Source: SVQP01 sp045594705 (lineage in GTDB: Bacteria > Bacillota > Clostridia > Oscillospirales > CAG-272). From it: DNA of 40,087 nucleotides. Below, piece by piece: positions 14,133 to 23,999 of this stretch. The translations under genes were made by a program, and so were the position numbers. The stretch's first letter is position 1. Each line of letters opens with the position of its first letter. The stretch is from the NCBI GenBank assembly GCA_045594705.1, contig JAZNZB010000097.1, positions 1 through 40,087 of the forward strand, in the 5' to 3' direction. The notes below the pieces were generated by a model. That model saw only the letters and a list, made by a program, of their open reading frames with translations, made no database searches and had not been told where the DNA came from.

Positions 14133-14991
14133 AAATTACATATTCAGCGCAATGTTTATCGTCTCGCTCATCCTGTTGATGATCGCGGTCAGCTTTTCCT
14201 GGTTCAACAACGGAAAAAGTGCCAGCATCAGCGGCATTACCGTGTCCACGGTCGAGGCCAACAACCTGTTGGTTAACGGTGTCAAGGAGGTTGAGCTGGA
14301 GGTGCCCGAGGATTTCAAGTTTTTGGCAGTGACGGGCGACGGAAATCAGTTTTACACGCCCATTCTGGAGCTCGGAACGTTACAGGGCGCACCCGACACG
14401 CTGGATTATCACGCAACGGGATATTCGCTGATCAACCAAAATCAATATACCGCATCGGGTATCTATCAGGCTGAATTTTCATTCTTGGTAGAAAACGATA
14501 AGCAGCTGTCGCTGACGTCCGAGTCGTACGTGGTGGCATCCGAGGAATCGCCCCGGAGTGCCTACGGAGAGTATTCCGCCGGCAATATCTGCGGCGCTGT
14601 GCGCGTGGCGTTTTTCGCAAAGGGTGAGCAGGGCTACGAGCTCAAATGCATCTGGATCCCCAATTCCACCGTGCATCTGGACGCTTCGGGAGACACCGCT
14701 ATTCTGCCGTCCGAGCAAGCTGAGGTCGAAAAGGAGTACGTCTTTTATCATAACGGCTCCAAGCAGCCCACGCGCATTCAGACAAACGGTCAGCCGAACG
14801 GAGAGACCAACGTGGACGGCGTGACGTACGTGTGGGGAGATCTGTCGTCGGGGCTGGTGCTTTCCGATATCAAGGGAGACACCGACCTGCAGATCAAAAT
14901 GATCGTATGGGTCGACGGTACCGACCGCGAGGCGCACAATGCGCTCATGGACGGAACTGTGACCATGAACTTTGTATTTAACGTATCTTAA
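14092..14991 (+). CDS. SipW-cognate exported protein, minor subunit 1
   Basis: 299 residues, with GGGAG upstream. Basic N-terminus, membrane segment (15-33), then SFSWFNNGKSASISGITV (34-51), the SipW-type cleavage region. The mature part is beta-rich with an acidic surface and ends in MIVWVDGTDREAHNALMDG, the family's C-terminal motif, here with Arg-Glu-Ala in place of Pro-x-Cys. The middle segment (GNICGAVRVAFFAKGEQGYELKCIW, ends given) recurs in the next protein as AGAARVAFLEQ and LKNIWIPN, so the two are direct paralogues. The start lies inside the end of the preceding gene, so translation is probably coupled. Confidence 0.75.
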   Translation: MMNNVKKGARIKIKNYIFSAMFIVSLILLMIAVSFSWFNNGKSASISGITVSTVEANNLLVNGVKEVELEVPEDFKFLAVTGDGNQFYTPILELGTLQGAPDTLDYHATGYSLINQNQYTASGIYQAEFSFLVENDKQLSLTSESYVVASEESPRSAYGEYSAGNICGAVRVAFFAKGEQGYELKCIWIPNSTVHLDASGDTAILPSEQAEVEKEYVFYHNGSKQPTRIQTNGQPNGETNVDGVTYVWGDLSSGLVLSDIKGDTDLQIKMIVWVDGTDREAHNALMDGTVTMNFVFNVS

Positions 14992-15015
14992 AAGCTGAGA
15001 AAAGGAGGAAGTGCG

Positions 15016-16380
15016 ATGAGCAACGCAAGAAAGAATCAAATCAAAAGGCTGATCTCGGTGCTGGGCATCGTGCTTTTGTGCGCGCTGATCTCCACGTCCT
15101 TTGCTTGGTTTATTTTTGACGAAACCGCAACCGTCCGCAACAAGAGCGACATGCAGATCACCGCAGGTGATCGCCTGGAGGTCTCGTTGGACGGCGAAAA
15201 CTGGGGGCATACACTTGAACCGGAGTTTACCAAATCCCCCGTGTTGCCCGATATCACGGGTGACGGTATGACCTTCTATTATCCCACGGTACTGGACGCA
15301 GACGACAAGACCGTTGAGGATCCCGCTTCGTTCTATACCATCGATATGAATAAGCCGGACGAGGTCAGCATGTATATGATCACGTTCAAGCTGTATTTCA
15401 GAAGCGCGACGGATATGGACGTGTACCTGCTCAACACCTCTTACGTTGATCCCGGAAACCCGGAAGTCGGCGCGGACAACAAGAGTATGTTCGGTAATAT
15501 CAGCACCGACTTTATCGCGGGCGCAGCCAGAGTAGCGTTCTTGGAGCAGATCACCGAGACGGACGAACAGGGCAACGAAATTGTGCACGAGGTGCTCAAG
15601 AATATCTGGATTCCCAACGATCGGATCCAACTGTCCTATAATAAGGGCAAGGCGGAAATCGAGACGGCGGGTACTCGCGAGACCTTTGAGGGCACGGAGT
15701 ATCCTTACGGATATATGTATATCGGCAAGAGCGAGATCGTCGAGGACGAGGAAGCCGAGGGAGAGGCTGCAGAAGGTGAGGCGGCCGAGCTCAAGGATGT
15801 GATCAAGGCCAATCCGTACACGTGGAAGGATTACGGCAACAGACTAATCTCAATCGGAAACGGCTCGCTGGCCATTCCCGCCACGGGCAGTGAGGCTGCC
15901 AAGGCCAATCACGCAGCGCCGCTGCTCAGCTTTAGCGGCGAGGGCGGAAAGATCGAGGAAAAGGTGCTGATCGTGCGCATTTGGGTTGAGGGAACCGACA
16001 GAGAGGCGGATAAGGCGCTGGTCGGCGGTAAGATGAAGTATGCGCTCAATTTTGTCGGCATCAAAAAGCTGGATCGACAGCAAGAAGCAAATCAGGCAAA
16101 TCCGGAAACCCCCGAAGATATCCTGGAGGGGCTTTCGCTCAAGGATGATAAGACGTTACTCTATCAAGGAGTAGCACCCGAGCAAGGCATGTTTGAATAC
16201 AGCCATGACGGAATCACGTGGTTGACGTACGAGAGTCAGGCCTTGAACCACGACAAAAAAACAGAGGTATTCGTTCGATATAAGGAAACGGCAACGCATC
16301 TGCCCAGTGCCATCAAGGTGCTGTCCCTTGTGGATCAGCCCGAGGGCGGCGAGGATGCAGGCGACCAAGCCGGTTCTTGA
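15016..16380 (+). CDS. SipW-cognate exported protein, minor subunit 2, with an extra C-terminal domain
   Basis: 454 residues; AAAGGAGGAAGTGCG upstream. Membrane segment (11-27), then SFAWFIFDETATV (28-40). The family domain extends to about 345, including FIAGAARVAFLEQ, LKNIWIPNDRIQL and RIWVEGTDREADKALVGG. An acidic Glu/Ala-rich loop lies near 243-258. Unlike its paralogues, it continues after the motif with a domain of about 75 residues (YQGVAPEQGMFEYSHDGITW, then VFVRYKETATHLPSA). This resembles the small beta-sandwich repeats of clostridial surface proteins that read EYS-DG-x-W and VRY-x-x-T-x-x-x-xSA. The extension may bind a ligand or the neighbouring adhesin. Confidence 0.75.
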   Translation: MSNARKNQIKRLISVLGIVLLCALISTSFAWFIFDETATVRNKSDMQITAGDRLEVSLDGENWGHTLEPEFTKSPVLPDITGDGMTFYYPTVLDADDKTVEDPASFYTIDMNKPDEVSMYMITFKLYFRSATDMDVYLLNTSYVDPGNPEVGADNKSMFGNISTDFIAGAARVAFLEQITETDEQGNEIVHEVLKNIWIPNDRIQLSYNKGKAEIETAGTRETFEGTEYPYGYMYIGKSEIVEDEEAEGEAAEGEAAELKDVIKANPYTWKDYGNRLISIGNGSLAIPATGSEAAKANHAAPLLSFSGEGGKIEEKVLIVRIWVEGTDREADKALVGGKMKYALNFVGIKKLDRQQEANQANPETPEDILEGLSLKDDKTLLYQGVAPEQGMFEYSHDGITWLTYESQALNHDKKTEVFVRYKETATHLPSAIKVLSLVDQPEGGEDAGDQAGS

Positions 16381-16435
16381 TGCGAAAATCTGAGCATTAC
16401 CGAAACTGATAACAAATGAAAGGGGGAGCTTTAGC

Positions 16436-17479
16436 ATGTTCAAGCGCAATACGTGGAAGAGCACGGTATATTCGGGAATCATGATCCTGGTCATGACCAT
16501 TTTGCTGACCTACGTCAGCTATTCCTGGATCAAGAGAGAATGGGCTCCTTCGATCAAGCAGGACGGCATTATGATCACCACCAACGGCTCCCTGGTGCTC
16601 AACCTCGGTGAGGGGGAAGAGTATGAGGAGGAGCAGAGCATTACTGACCTGTTGGGCGTGGAGACGTTCGTGCTGCAGCCCGTTTCCAACTGCAGCGGCA
16701 AGTCCGATGATTTCTTTACGCTGGATTTTGGCGGCGGCCCCGGGAACGAGCTTTACAAGTGGCTCAACTGCAACGAGTATAACGGCAGCTATAAGGATAT
16801 GGGTGCTGCAAACGGCTATATTGAATTCTCCTTCGTGCTTCGCGCGCCTACCGCAACGCAAGACAATAATAAATACAGATACATTTACTTAGAAGACGAT
16901 TCCTATATTGTATGCGCCGAGGGGGAGAGCGGAGCTGCCGCCAAGGCGTTGCGTATGTCGATCTCCTTTGGCGATCACGACCCCACGCTGTTCGGTACGT
17001 ATACCGAGGAGGAGCTTGAGGAAATGATGGCGCCGGAGGACCCGGAAAATCCGAACAAACCGAAGCCGCCTATGGGCATCACGAACGAAAAGGATAATAA
17101 CCAGGCTTACCTGGCCCATATGGCAAGCTACTATAAGGTCTACGACGAGGCCAATGAGAACAATTGCATTCTTGCCGATAAGATCATGAAAAACGGAAAT
17201 GAGACCGATTACGATCTGCACAAGACTGTGACCCTTCACACGTTTGGCCAATATAACGGCAGGGATGAGAGTGGAGAATTGAGTGCCACCAACGTGCTGG
17301 GTACGGTGCAGGAGGGTGTGAATGCGGCCGGTGTTAAGGTCACTGTTCGTATTTGGGTCGAAGGTACGGACCCCCATTGCGAAAGCCAGATTTCCGGTCA
17401 GGCGATCAACTTGAAGCTGCGATTCGGTTCCTTCTCTGACGACGAGCTTGCTGCCGCGCAGGAGCAGGGCCAAGAGTAA
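16436..17479 (+). CDS. SipW-cognate exported protein, minor subunit 3
   Basis: 347 residues; AAAGGGGGAGC upstream. Membrane segment (11-27), then SYSWIKREWAPSIKQDGIMI (28-47), where Ile replaces Phe after Trp. The long mature part has several single cysteines (SNCSGK, LNCNEY, IVCAEG, NNCILA) and ends in VRIWVEGTDPHCESQISGQ, the shared motif in its Pro-x-Cys form. A Pro/Glu/Asn-rich loop (about 200-220) is probably a flexible surface turn. It stands in a tight row with the other subunits and probably forms part of the same structure. Confidence 0.75.
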   Translation: MFKRNTWKSTVYSGIMILVMTILLTYVSYSWIKREWAPSIKQDGIMITTNGSLVLNLGEGEEYEEEQSITDLLGVETFVLQPVSNCSGKSDDFFTLDFGGGPGNELYKWLNCNEYNGSYKDMGAANGYIEFSFVLRAPTATQDNNKYRYIYLEDDSYIVCAEGESGAAAKALRMSISFGDHDPTLFGTYTEEELEEMMAPEDPENPNKPKPPMGITNEKDNNQAYLAHMASYYKVYDEANENNCILADKIMKNGNETDYDLHKTVTLHTFGQYNGRDESGELSATNVLGTVQEGVNAAGVKVTVRIWVEGTDPHCESQISGQAINLKLRFGSFSDDELAAAQEQGQE

Positions 17480-17528
17480 ATGACTGCTGCATACGGGCGG
17501 CAGATCGATTAAAAAAAGGAGGACAGCT

Positions 17529-18173
17529 ATGAGAAAAAGAATATTTCTGATGGTGTGCGTCCTTCTGTTATGCCTGACCGCAACGCATGCGTGGATCATT
17601 CAGCAAAACGAGCAGTTTGTAGAGAGTTTCTCGATCAATTACCAAAACGGCACGCTGATCATCTCGGACAAAAAGGTCAAGGCCTCGTTGTGGATCAAGC
17701 CGGATGAGGAGGGCGCTAAGCCCATCGAGATCAGCAACTCGGACAAGGCGGACGGGGAGCAGTATCTGGTGGACAACGTCGTTCCCGGCAAATCGGTCAA
17801 CTTTATTCTGAAGCTGCAAAACACGTCGGCCTCCGAGGTGCCGATCAGCATTTCGATCGGTCGGTTGGTATGCGACCAAACCCTGATCGGAACGCAAGAG
17901 AATCCCAAGGTCTCGGTAGAGCTTTCCGACGTGACCTTGAATAATTACCCCATCGCGAAAAATCCCGGCCCCAAGAGCTATATGCTGACCGAAGAAAGTA
18001 TGGTTCACCTCACGGGTGACGCCTACACGATCAATCTGTATGACGGATTGTACGTGCCTCCCACGGGAGACGAGTGGATCGAGATCCAGGGACGCCTGGT
18101 GTTCAGCAGTGAGCTGGACAATACGTATCAGAACAAGACGTTTCGATTGGACAGCATTAAGATTGTGGAATAA
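17529..18173 (+). CDS. Small SipW-cognate exported protein without the C-terminal motif
   Basis: 214 residues; AAAGGAGGACAGCT upstream. Short signal (MRKRIF, hydrophobic 6-18), then ATHAWIIQQNEQF (18-30), an A-W-I form of the SipW-cognate site. The mature part includes VNFILKLQNTSASEVPISIS, a TasA-like strand pattern, but no W-V-E-G-x-D signature. Its stop is followed directly by the ATG of the second signal peptidase, so the two are translationally linked. Size and position fit a minor cap or adaptor, as TapA does for TasA; that comparison is inference. Confidence 0.7.
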   Translation: MRKRIFLMVCVLLLCLTATHAWIIQQNEQFVESFSINYQNGTLIISDKKVKASLWIKPDEEGAKPIEISNSDKADGEQYLVDNVVPGKSVNFILKLQNTSASEVPISISIGRLVCDQTLIGTQENPKVSVELSDVTLNNYPIAKNPGPKSYMLTEESMVHLTGDAYTINLYDGLYVPPTGDEWIEIQGRLVFSSELDNTYQNKTFRLDSIKIVE

Positions 18174-18752
18174 ATGAATATCAAAAAAGCATTACAAAAG
18201 ATAGGGAGCGTGATCGGCGCACTGGTCATCGTGCTGGAGGTCGTGATTATTCTGCTCTTTATTCTGACCAAGGTGCAGGGCGGCGTGCCGTCTCTGCTCG
18301 GATACAATATGTACGTGATCGTGTCGGGCAGTATGAGTCCTGAGCTTGAGATCGGAGACGTGATCATTTCCCGTGCTTACGGCGGCGAGGAGCTGCAGGT
18401 GGGTGACGTCGTGCAGTACGTTGCCAAAAGCGGAGAAAAGGCGGGGGAGATCATCACGCACGAGATCGTTCGCATTGAGGGCAGCGGCTATGACGCGACC
18501 ATCGTGACCAAGGGCGTTGCCAACCCCGAGGAGGATCCCGCGATCAGCGGGCGAGACGTGCTCTCGGTTATGAAGCACAAAACGTTTATTTTAGACAAAT
18601 TCTATGGATTGATCATGCATCCTGCGGGCTTTGTGATCCTGGTCATTCTGCCTATGGCGGGTATGATCGTATACGAGATCGTAGAGATGGTCAGATCCAT
18701 TCGCAAAGAAGCAAAAGAAATTGAGAAAGGAGAGGAAGACTGTGAAAACTAA
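18174..18752 (+). CDS. sipW: SipW-like (ER-type) signal peptidase I, second copy
   Basis: 192 residues. Membrane helix 14-32, catalytic domain, second helix about 150-172, and a short basic/acidic tail. VSGSMSPELEIGDVII contains catalytic Ser53, and IITHEIVRI contains His96, again the Ser/His ER-type. The later motif reads TKGVANPEEDP (112-122): Val115 stands where this class usually has Asp (TKGDxN), while Asp121 is kept. Activity is therefore probable but perhaps altered. It differs strongly in sequence from the copy at 9780, so the two are old paralogues, perhaps with separate substrates. It lies between the small exported protein and the giant LRR protein, its likely clients. Confidence 0.85.
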   Translation: MNIKKALQKIGSVIGALVIVLEVVIILLFILTKVQGGVPSLLGYNMYVIVSGSMSPELEIGDVIISRAYGGEELQVGDVVQYVAKSGEKAGEIITHEIVRIEGSGYDATIVTKGVANPEEDPAISGRDVLSVMKHKTFILDKFYGLIMHPAGFVILVILPMAGMIVYEIVEMVRSIRKEAKEIEKGEEDCEN

Positions 18753-21700
18753 CGCAAAGCGCAGAGGATCATTATTTTTTGGCATCATTCTCCCTCTTTC
18801 TCTGGTCATTCTGATCCTGCTTTCGGTCGGATCGTTCGCGTGGTTCCGCAACGTGCTGACCATTCAGGGCGCGACCATGAATACAGGTCAGCTCAAGTAT
18901 GACTTTGAGGGCTTCTATAAAAACAGTGGCGGTGAGCGTGTTGCGGATTTTGCATACAGCACCGAGCAAAAGAACGGCTATCAGCTGATCAAGCTGGAGG
19001 AAAGACCCTCTGAGCCGTTGAGATCGAATTCCACGTTCTCGGTCTCTGCCGGGAATTACGGCGAGATCTGTTACGTGGTCAGCAAGCTGGACGGCTCGAT
19101 CGATCTGAACGTGCTGCTGCACATGAACATTCAAAAGGGCGAGAACGTCGCATCCTTGGACGACTTTATCGGCGGATTCTGGTATCAGATCGAGACTACC
19201 GTGATCGAAACAGGCGCAACACCGCCGACCGCGCAGGGCCAGAATGGCCAAAGAGTGCTCAGCAACTCGGTGATCGAACAGTTCGGGGAGCAAGAACCCG
19301 ATCCCAACAAGAACCTCCCCATGCAGCAGATCATGGACAACGCATACTCACTGGAGCTGTCGGGCAACAGCCAATATTGTGTGATCCGTTTGATCTACGG
19401 TTTGAACGACAACGCTACTGCCCCGGATTATCTGAGGGATGCTGAGAACAATCCGATCTCTCTGAAGATCATTCCCGAGCTGTACGTGGAGCAAAAGGGT
19501 GTAATCAGAGAAGATGCACCGAACGAATCGATTACGCACACAGTGCAGAATCTGACGCAGCTGCAGGAGGCAGTGGTTGGCTATAACGTCGGTGATACCA
19601 TCAAAATTGAAAAGAGCATTGAGTATCACGGTGACCTGACCTTCTCCCGCCCCTTGACGCTGGAGCTTGTATCCGGTGCTGAGCTCAAGGTGTACGGTAA
19701 GATGACCTTTACCTATCACGGCGTGGATTCGCACAGATTCCAGTTGAACACCACGAACGGAAAAATCAGCATCTATCCGACCACACTCAACGATGAAGAG
19801 GTGGGCGGTGACTTCTATATCGACACACCGTATTCCGCTTTCTATTTGATCGGAAACGGTACAAACGATATTACTGTAAACAGAGACAAGAGCTTTGACG
19901 TCAACGTGTCGTATACCAAGGGATTGCATATGATCCGCTTTACTGCATTGGACCAGTACAATGCGCTCAAAAAAATCAATCTGCGCAATGAGACGTCAGT
20001 CAATATTGATAAGCAGTCCACGCTCGGTACGATCGGTGTCGGAAACGCAGCGCTGTACAGAGTGGCGATCTTCAACCATGGATCTGTGGAGGATATCGAC
20101 CTGACCAATATGTCCCTTGACCTGGATGTGTTTGATCAATACATTGTGATTGAAAACCATAACAAGATCGATAACGCAATCAAGCTGCCCGCCACATCGT
20201 CAAAATACGATACGCAGGCGCAATCGGGTAACACCACCATCGTATGGCACCAGGGTGTATCCGGCTCGATGAGCGTTGGCGGCGCATCAAATTTTGACAC
20301 TGACGATATTGACAAGGAAGATAAGGAAGACCAGATCGAAAAGCTGAACGAAACCGGAACACAGATCATTGTGCACTACATGAAGGGCTGGGACGATCAG
20401 GAAGCTCCCACGCTGGAGAGCATTATTGAAAGATTTGTCACGCACAGTGACGCTGAGCTTCAAATTGCCATAGCGACCGAAATCGAGAGCATGGCGATCG
20501 TCTGCTACGATGATCTTGTGCTGACTGCTGCGGATTATGAGTTTATCCGCTCCATGACCTCGCTGACCAAGCTGGATCTTTCCTCTGCAGTCTCTTCGGG
20601 GAATGCTTTGCCTGACAATGCGTTTGCAAACCTGAAGGATCTGGCTGAGGTGACGCTTTCTTCGACCGATACGAGTCTGGGAACGTATATCTTCAACGGC
20701 ACTGCGGTCAATGAAGTCACCATTCCGATCAACGTGACCTCGATCCAGGCCACCACCTTTACAAAGAAGATAGGCAATATCGAAGAGAATATCAAGTATA
20801 TTCACGTCGTCGGATCGGGCAATGCAAAGACGGTACTGCCCAAGACGGCATACATCTTTTTACCGGATGACGACACCCGAAACAAGTATATCGCGGCGGG
20901 CTTCTACCGTGCGTTTGTGGAGGCAACCCGCTATACCACGCAGTACGGAGATTTCTTCCTGCGCTATGCAAACGGCGGATATGAGCTTGTCACCTATGCG
21001 GATTCGCACGCAGACTGGTATCGCGCGTTTGACACCGCACCCGATATGATCGCGGTACAGGGCAAGGATTCTTACATTCGTATCGACATGGACACGCTTG
21101 ATACGGGCGAGCAGAGTCTGAAGATCGTCAGCATCGGTCCGTACGCGTTTTACGATGCGGCAGCACTTCGCCTGACCGATGCCAACGCCAACAGGTTCTA
21201 TATCAGATTCGGCGACGGTGTGAAGTCGATCGGAGAATATGCCTTCCATAACACCTCCGCGCTGGTTGCGCTGGAGGGCAACGGCGTGACGTATTGCGAA
21301 AACTATGCGATCTCCGCCTGCAACAACCTGCGCAAGGTTATGTTCACCAAGATGAACTCGGTGGGTATGAACAACCAGCCGTTTATCAATAACTGTACCG
21401 AGCTGTTCTGGCTGGAAACGGGTATTGTCAACAGCAAGATCAACGGCTCTGCATGCACGGTGCTTGTGAAGTCGTGCAGCAATCTGTCCATTTATCTGGT
21501 GCACTCTAATCCGACCGATAACTATGAGGATATGACGGCAGTCGGCAATCGCGACGGCAGCGGAAAGATGTACCGCATAGCAACCGCGGGCGTGATCTCG
21601 CTGTATACGACCTCGGGAGTCAACCAGAATATCAACATCGGCTCGCTTGGCTTGTCGGATCTGAATTTCTATCCGGCTGTGCCGGCAAACGATATCTTTA

Positions 21701-23967
21701 CAGTGCCCAAGTTCGTGGGCGGTATTCGTGACGGCAACGAGGAGATCATCGTATGCACGCGTGCATCCCTGGAGGCAAGCGATGTCTTTACCGATTTCCC
21801 GAGTCACGTGGAAAGAATCGGCGATTATGCGTTCAATTATCTGAGCATTTACAGCAATACCGAGACCGCATCATTGAACTTCCCGTCGCAGGTGACGTAC
21901 GTCGGTGTCGGTGCATTCAAGGGAGATAATAAAAACTATCATTCTTTGAATCTGAATAACGTTATCACCGCAAATCAGATGGCCTTTGAATACAACAAGA
22001 TGCTGTTTGTGTACGGACCTTCGTTGCAGTATCTGGGAGACTATGCATTCCACGCTGCATCACTTTACTACGTAGAACTGCCCGAATGGCGATATTTCTA
22101 CGGTGCAGAGATGAACTGGGGCTATTATTTCTGGTCGTGCAGCAACTTGAAATATGCATATCTCGGCCCTCTGGACAATATCCGAGACTGGGCATTCTAT
22201 CAGTGCCCGTCGCTCTCTTGCGTCTTTATCGATGCGGAAAAGCGCAATCCCGGTGCGGTAGACGTTCCGGATCTTGGATGGTATAATAGCAATACCGAGC
22301 GATTTATCGCCATCGTTTCGGGTGGTAAGAGTGCTCTTAACGACAATTACGGTGCTGCGGAGAAGGAAGTCATCGTGGACAGTTTTGAGGACTTTATCTA
22401 TGCGGACTTTACCTCTGATGCAATTACGGTAGGTAACGTGCGCGGCAACCTGACTTATCCCAAGTCGGTGTGCGTCAGAGAAGCAAACAACTCGATCACC
22501 TACGTCAAATCCATGCAGAAAACGATCGAAGGCAACTACACAACGCCAAGCAACGTATATAAGCTGGATAAGGACAAGATCGCATTCCTTGGCAAGCAGG
22601 TTGATGAATACACGCTTGATCCCGCAGGCGGTGGAATTGAATCGGGCACGATCACAAGGATCGGTGTCAATGCATACTTCGGTGTCACCTTTGATGCCTC
22701 GGCCAAGATCACGGTAGCCCCCGGTGTCATTGAGCTTGGCAGCTATGCATTCAGAGAGTGCAGAGCAGCAGCGGTCGATCTCAGCAGCGTGCAAACGGTT
22801 GGCGCGTACTGCTTCAAAAGTGCTACCAATCTTTATACAGTCACGGGTGATTACGTGCAGGTGCTGGGTGGGTATGCCTTTGAAAGCTGCACGAGTCTGG
22901 GAGAGATCTCTCTGCCGGCATTCGTTTCTGCGGGAACCGCGCCCTTCAGCGGAAGCGGCGTAACGTCTATTACGCTGGGTAAATCGACTGAGAATCTGGG
23001 CACGAATATGTTCTACCGTTGCAAGAATCTGATCTCCATCACGATTCAATCGCCTACGATTCCTGCTGCCAACAATCCCTTCTCCACGGGCTCCGACGCA
23101 TATGCGACCAAGCTGGATCAGATTTCGCTTTCGGTACAAAAGAGCGCGAATTATCTGGCAAACGGTGCAACCGACTGGAAGGGCTTGCCCGCAGCGCAGA
23201 TCCACGCTTTCGGTAACATTACGCTGATCGACGGTGCGGAATTCTATTGGGATTTCGCAGACGAGGCAGCGGGAACGATTAATATTGTCATGATCCGCTT
23301 TATGGACAGCTGGCAAGAGCCGTCGGACGGCAAGTTTGTCATTCCTTCCTTTGTGACCGAAACGGTTGGCTCGGGTGAGACGGCTCAGACCAAGAATTAT
23401 TACGTGGTCGGTATCAACGAAGCGTCCATCCTGTCGATCGGGGCACAGTTCTCCTACAGCTCGCTGACGCTGCCTTACGGCATGCAGGTCATGGAGTTCT
23501 CAAGAGAATCCTTGCCGCTCTCTCTCAAGGAGATCATCATTCCACAAGCACCTGCAGGTTACACGGGCAGCGCCCGGTTCTCCACCGTGGACGGCGTGCT
23601 GTATAATCTGGATCAGACTGTACTGCTTATTTACCCCATGGCTAAGGAGAGCACCACGTTTACCGTTCCTGCAACGGTCAACACCATCTCTCCCTATGCA
23701 TTCAGCGGAGCGTACTTCACGACAGTGACCATCCAAGGCCCCGTTGTGATCATGGACGGCGCATTTGAAAACTGCGTATCCCTGAGCACTGTGACCTTTG
23801 AGAGCCCGACTGTATCGGTATTTGCAGGCCGCGATATTTTCAAGAACAATATCGCACTGACAAAGATCTACGTTCCCGCTACAACGCTTAGCGCGTATGA
23901 GAAAAATGTATTCTACGATGCGGGGATCCGCGCGTTGCTTGAAGAAGCAGCGGCCGCCCAGGAGTAA
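18742..23967 (+). CDS. Giant BspA-like leucine-rich-repeat surface protein
   Basis: 1741 residues from the GTG at 18742, chosen because AAAGGAGAGG lies 6 nt upstream; a TTG at 18721 is less likely. It overlaps the signal peptidase gene by 11 nt. The signal has KTNAKRR, a hydrophobic core (10-29) and SFAWFRN (31-37). Residues about 270-420 are beta-rich and may form a solenoid. From about 580 on there are many BspA/TpLRR (LRR_5) units of the type IGxYAFxNxxxL, for instance SIGEYAFHNTSALVAL and LGSYAFRECRAAAVDL, in several blocks with less regular inserts. No LPxTG, choline-binding, SLH or C-terminal membrane anchor is seen. It could be held by the fibre proteins encoded before it. BspA proteins often bind host matrix or other bacteria, so it is the likely adhesin. 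Last gene before two terminators. Confidence 0.85.
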   Translation: MKTNAKRRGSLFFGIILPLSLVILILLSVGSFAWFRNVLTIQGATMNTGQLKYDFEGFYKNSGGERVADFAYSTEQKNGYQLIKLEERPSEPLRSNSTFSVSAGNYGEICYVVSKLDGSIDLNVLLHMNIQKGENVASLDDFIGGFWYQIETTVIETGATPPTAQGQNGQRVLSNSVIEQFGEQEPDPNKNLPMQQIMDNAYSLELSGNSQYCVIRLIYGLNDNATAPDYLRDAENNPISLKIIPELYVEQKGVIREDAPNESITHTVQNLTQLQEAVVGYNVGDTIKIEKSIEYHGDLTFSRPLTLELVSGAELKVYGKMTFTYHGVDSHRFQLNTTNGKISIYPTTLNDEEVGGDFYIDTPYSAFYLIGNGTNDITVNRDKSFDVNVSYTKGLHMIRFTALDQYNALKKINLRNETSVNIDKQSTLGTIGVGNAALYRVAIFNHGSVEDIDLTNMSLDLDVFDQYIVIENHNKIDNAIKLPATSSKYDTQAQSGNTTIVWHQGVSGSMSVGGASNFDTDDIDKEDKEDQIEKLNETGTQIIVHYMKGWDDQEAPTLESIIERFVTHSDAELQIAIATEIESMAIVCYDDLVLTAADYEFIRSMTSLTKLDLSSAVSSGNALPDNAFANLKDLAEVTLSSTDTSLGTYIFNGTAVNEVTIPINVTSIQATTFTKKIGNIEENIKYIHVVGSGNAKTVLPKTAYIFLPDDDTRNKYIAAGFYRAFVEATRYTTQYGDFFLRYANGGYELVTYADSHADWYRAFDTAPDMIAVQGKDSYIRIDMDTLDTGEQSLKIVSIGPYAFYDAAALRLTDANANRFYIRFGDGVKSIGEYAFHNTSALVALEGNGVTYCENYAISACNNLRKVMFTKMNSVGMNNQPFINNCTELFWLETGIVNSKINGSACTVLVKSCSNLSIYLVHSNPTDNYEDMTAVGNRDGSGKMYRIATAGVISLYTTSGVNQNINIGSLGLSDLNFYPAVPANDIFTVPKFVGGIRDGNEEIIVCTRASLEASDVFTDFPSHVERIGDYAFNYLSIYSNTETASLNFPSQVTYVGVGAFKGDNKNYHSLNLNNVITANQMAFEYNKMLFVYGPSLQYLGDYAFHAASLYYVELPEWRYFYGAEMNWGYYFWSCSNLKYAYLGPLDNIRDWAFYQCPSLSCVFIDAEKRNPGAVDVPDLGWYNSNTERFIAIVSGGKSALNDNYGAAEKEVIVDSFEDFIYADFTSDAITVGNVRGNLTYPKSVCVREANNSITYVKSMQKTIEGNYTTPSNVYKLDKDKIAFLGKQVDEYTLDPAGGGIESGTITRIGVNAYFGVTFDASAKITVAPGVIELGSYAFRECRAAAVDLSSVQTVGAYCFKSATNLYTVTGDYVQVLGGYAFESCTSLGEISLPAFVSAGTAPFSGSGVTSITLGKSTENLGTNMFYRCKNLISITIQSPTIPAANNPFSTGSDAYATKLDQISLSVQKSANYLANGATDWKGLPAAQIHAFGNITLIDGAEFYWDFADEAAGTINIVMIRFMDSWQEPSDGKFVIPSFVTETVGSGETAQTKNYYVVGINEASILSIGAQFSYSSLTLPYGMQVMEFSRESLPLSLKEIIIPQAPAGYTGSARFSTVDGVLYNLDQTVLLIYPMAKESTTFTVPATVNTISPYAFSGAYFTTVTIQGPVVIMDGAFENCVSLSTVTFESPTVSVFAGRDIFKNNIALTKIYVPATTLSAYEKNVFYDAGIRALLEEAAAAQE

Positions 23968-23999
23968 GGTGCGTAGGATCCATTGAATCAAACAAATGA

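Noticed and set aside
20860..23316. Minus-strand frames within the LRR protein gene
   Set aside because: Shadows of the repeat coding strand; no ribosome sites and no recognisable protein.
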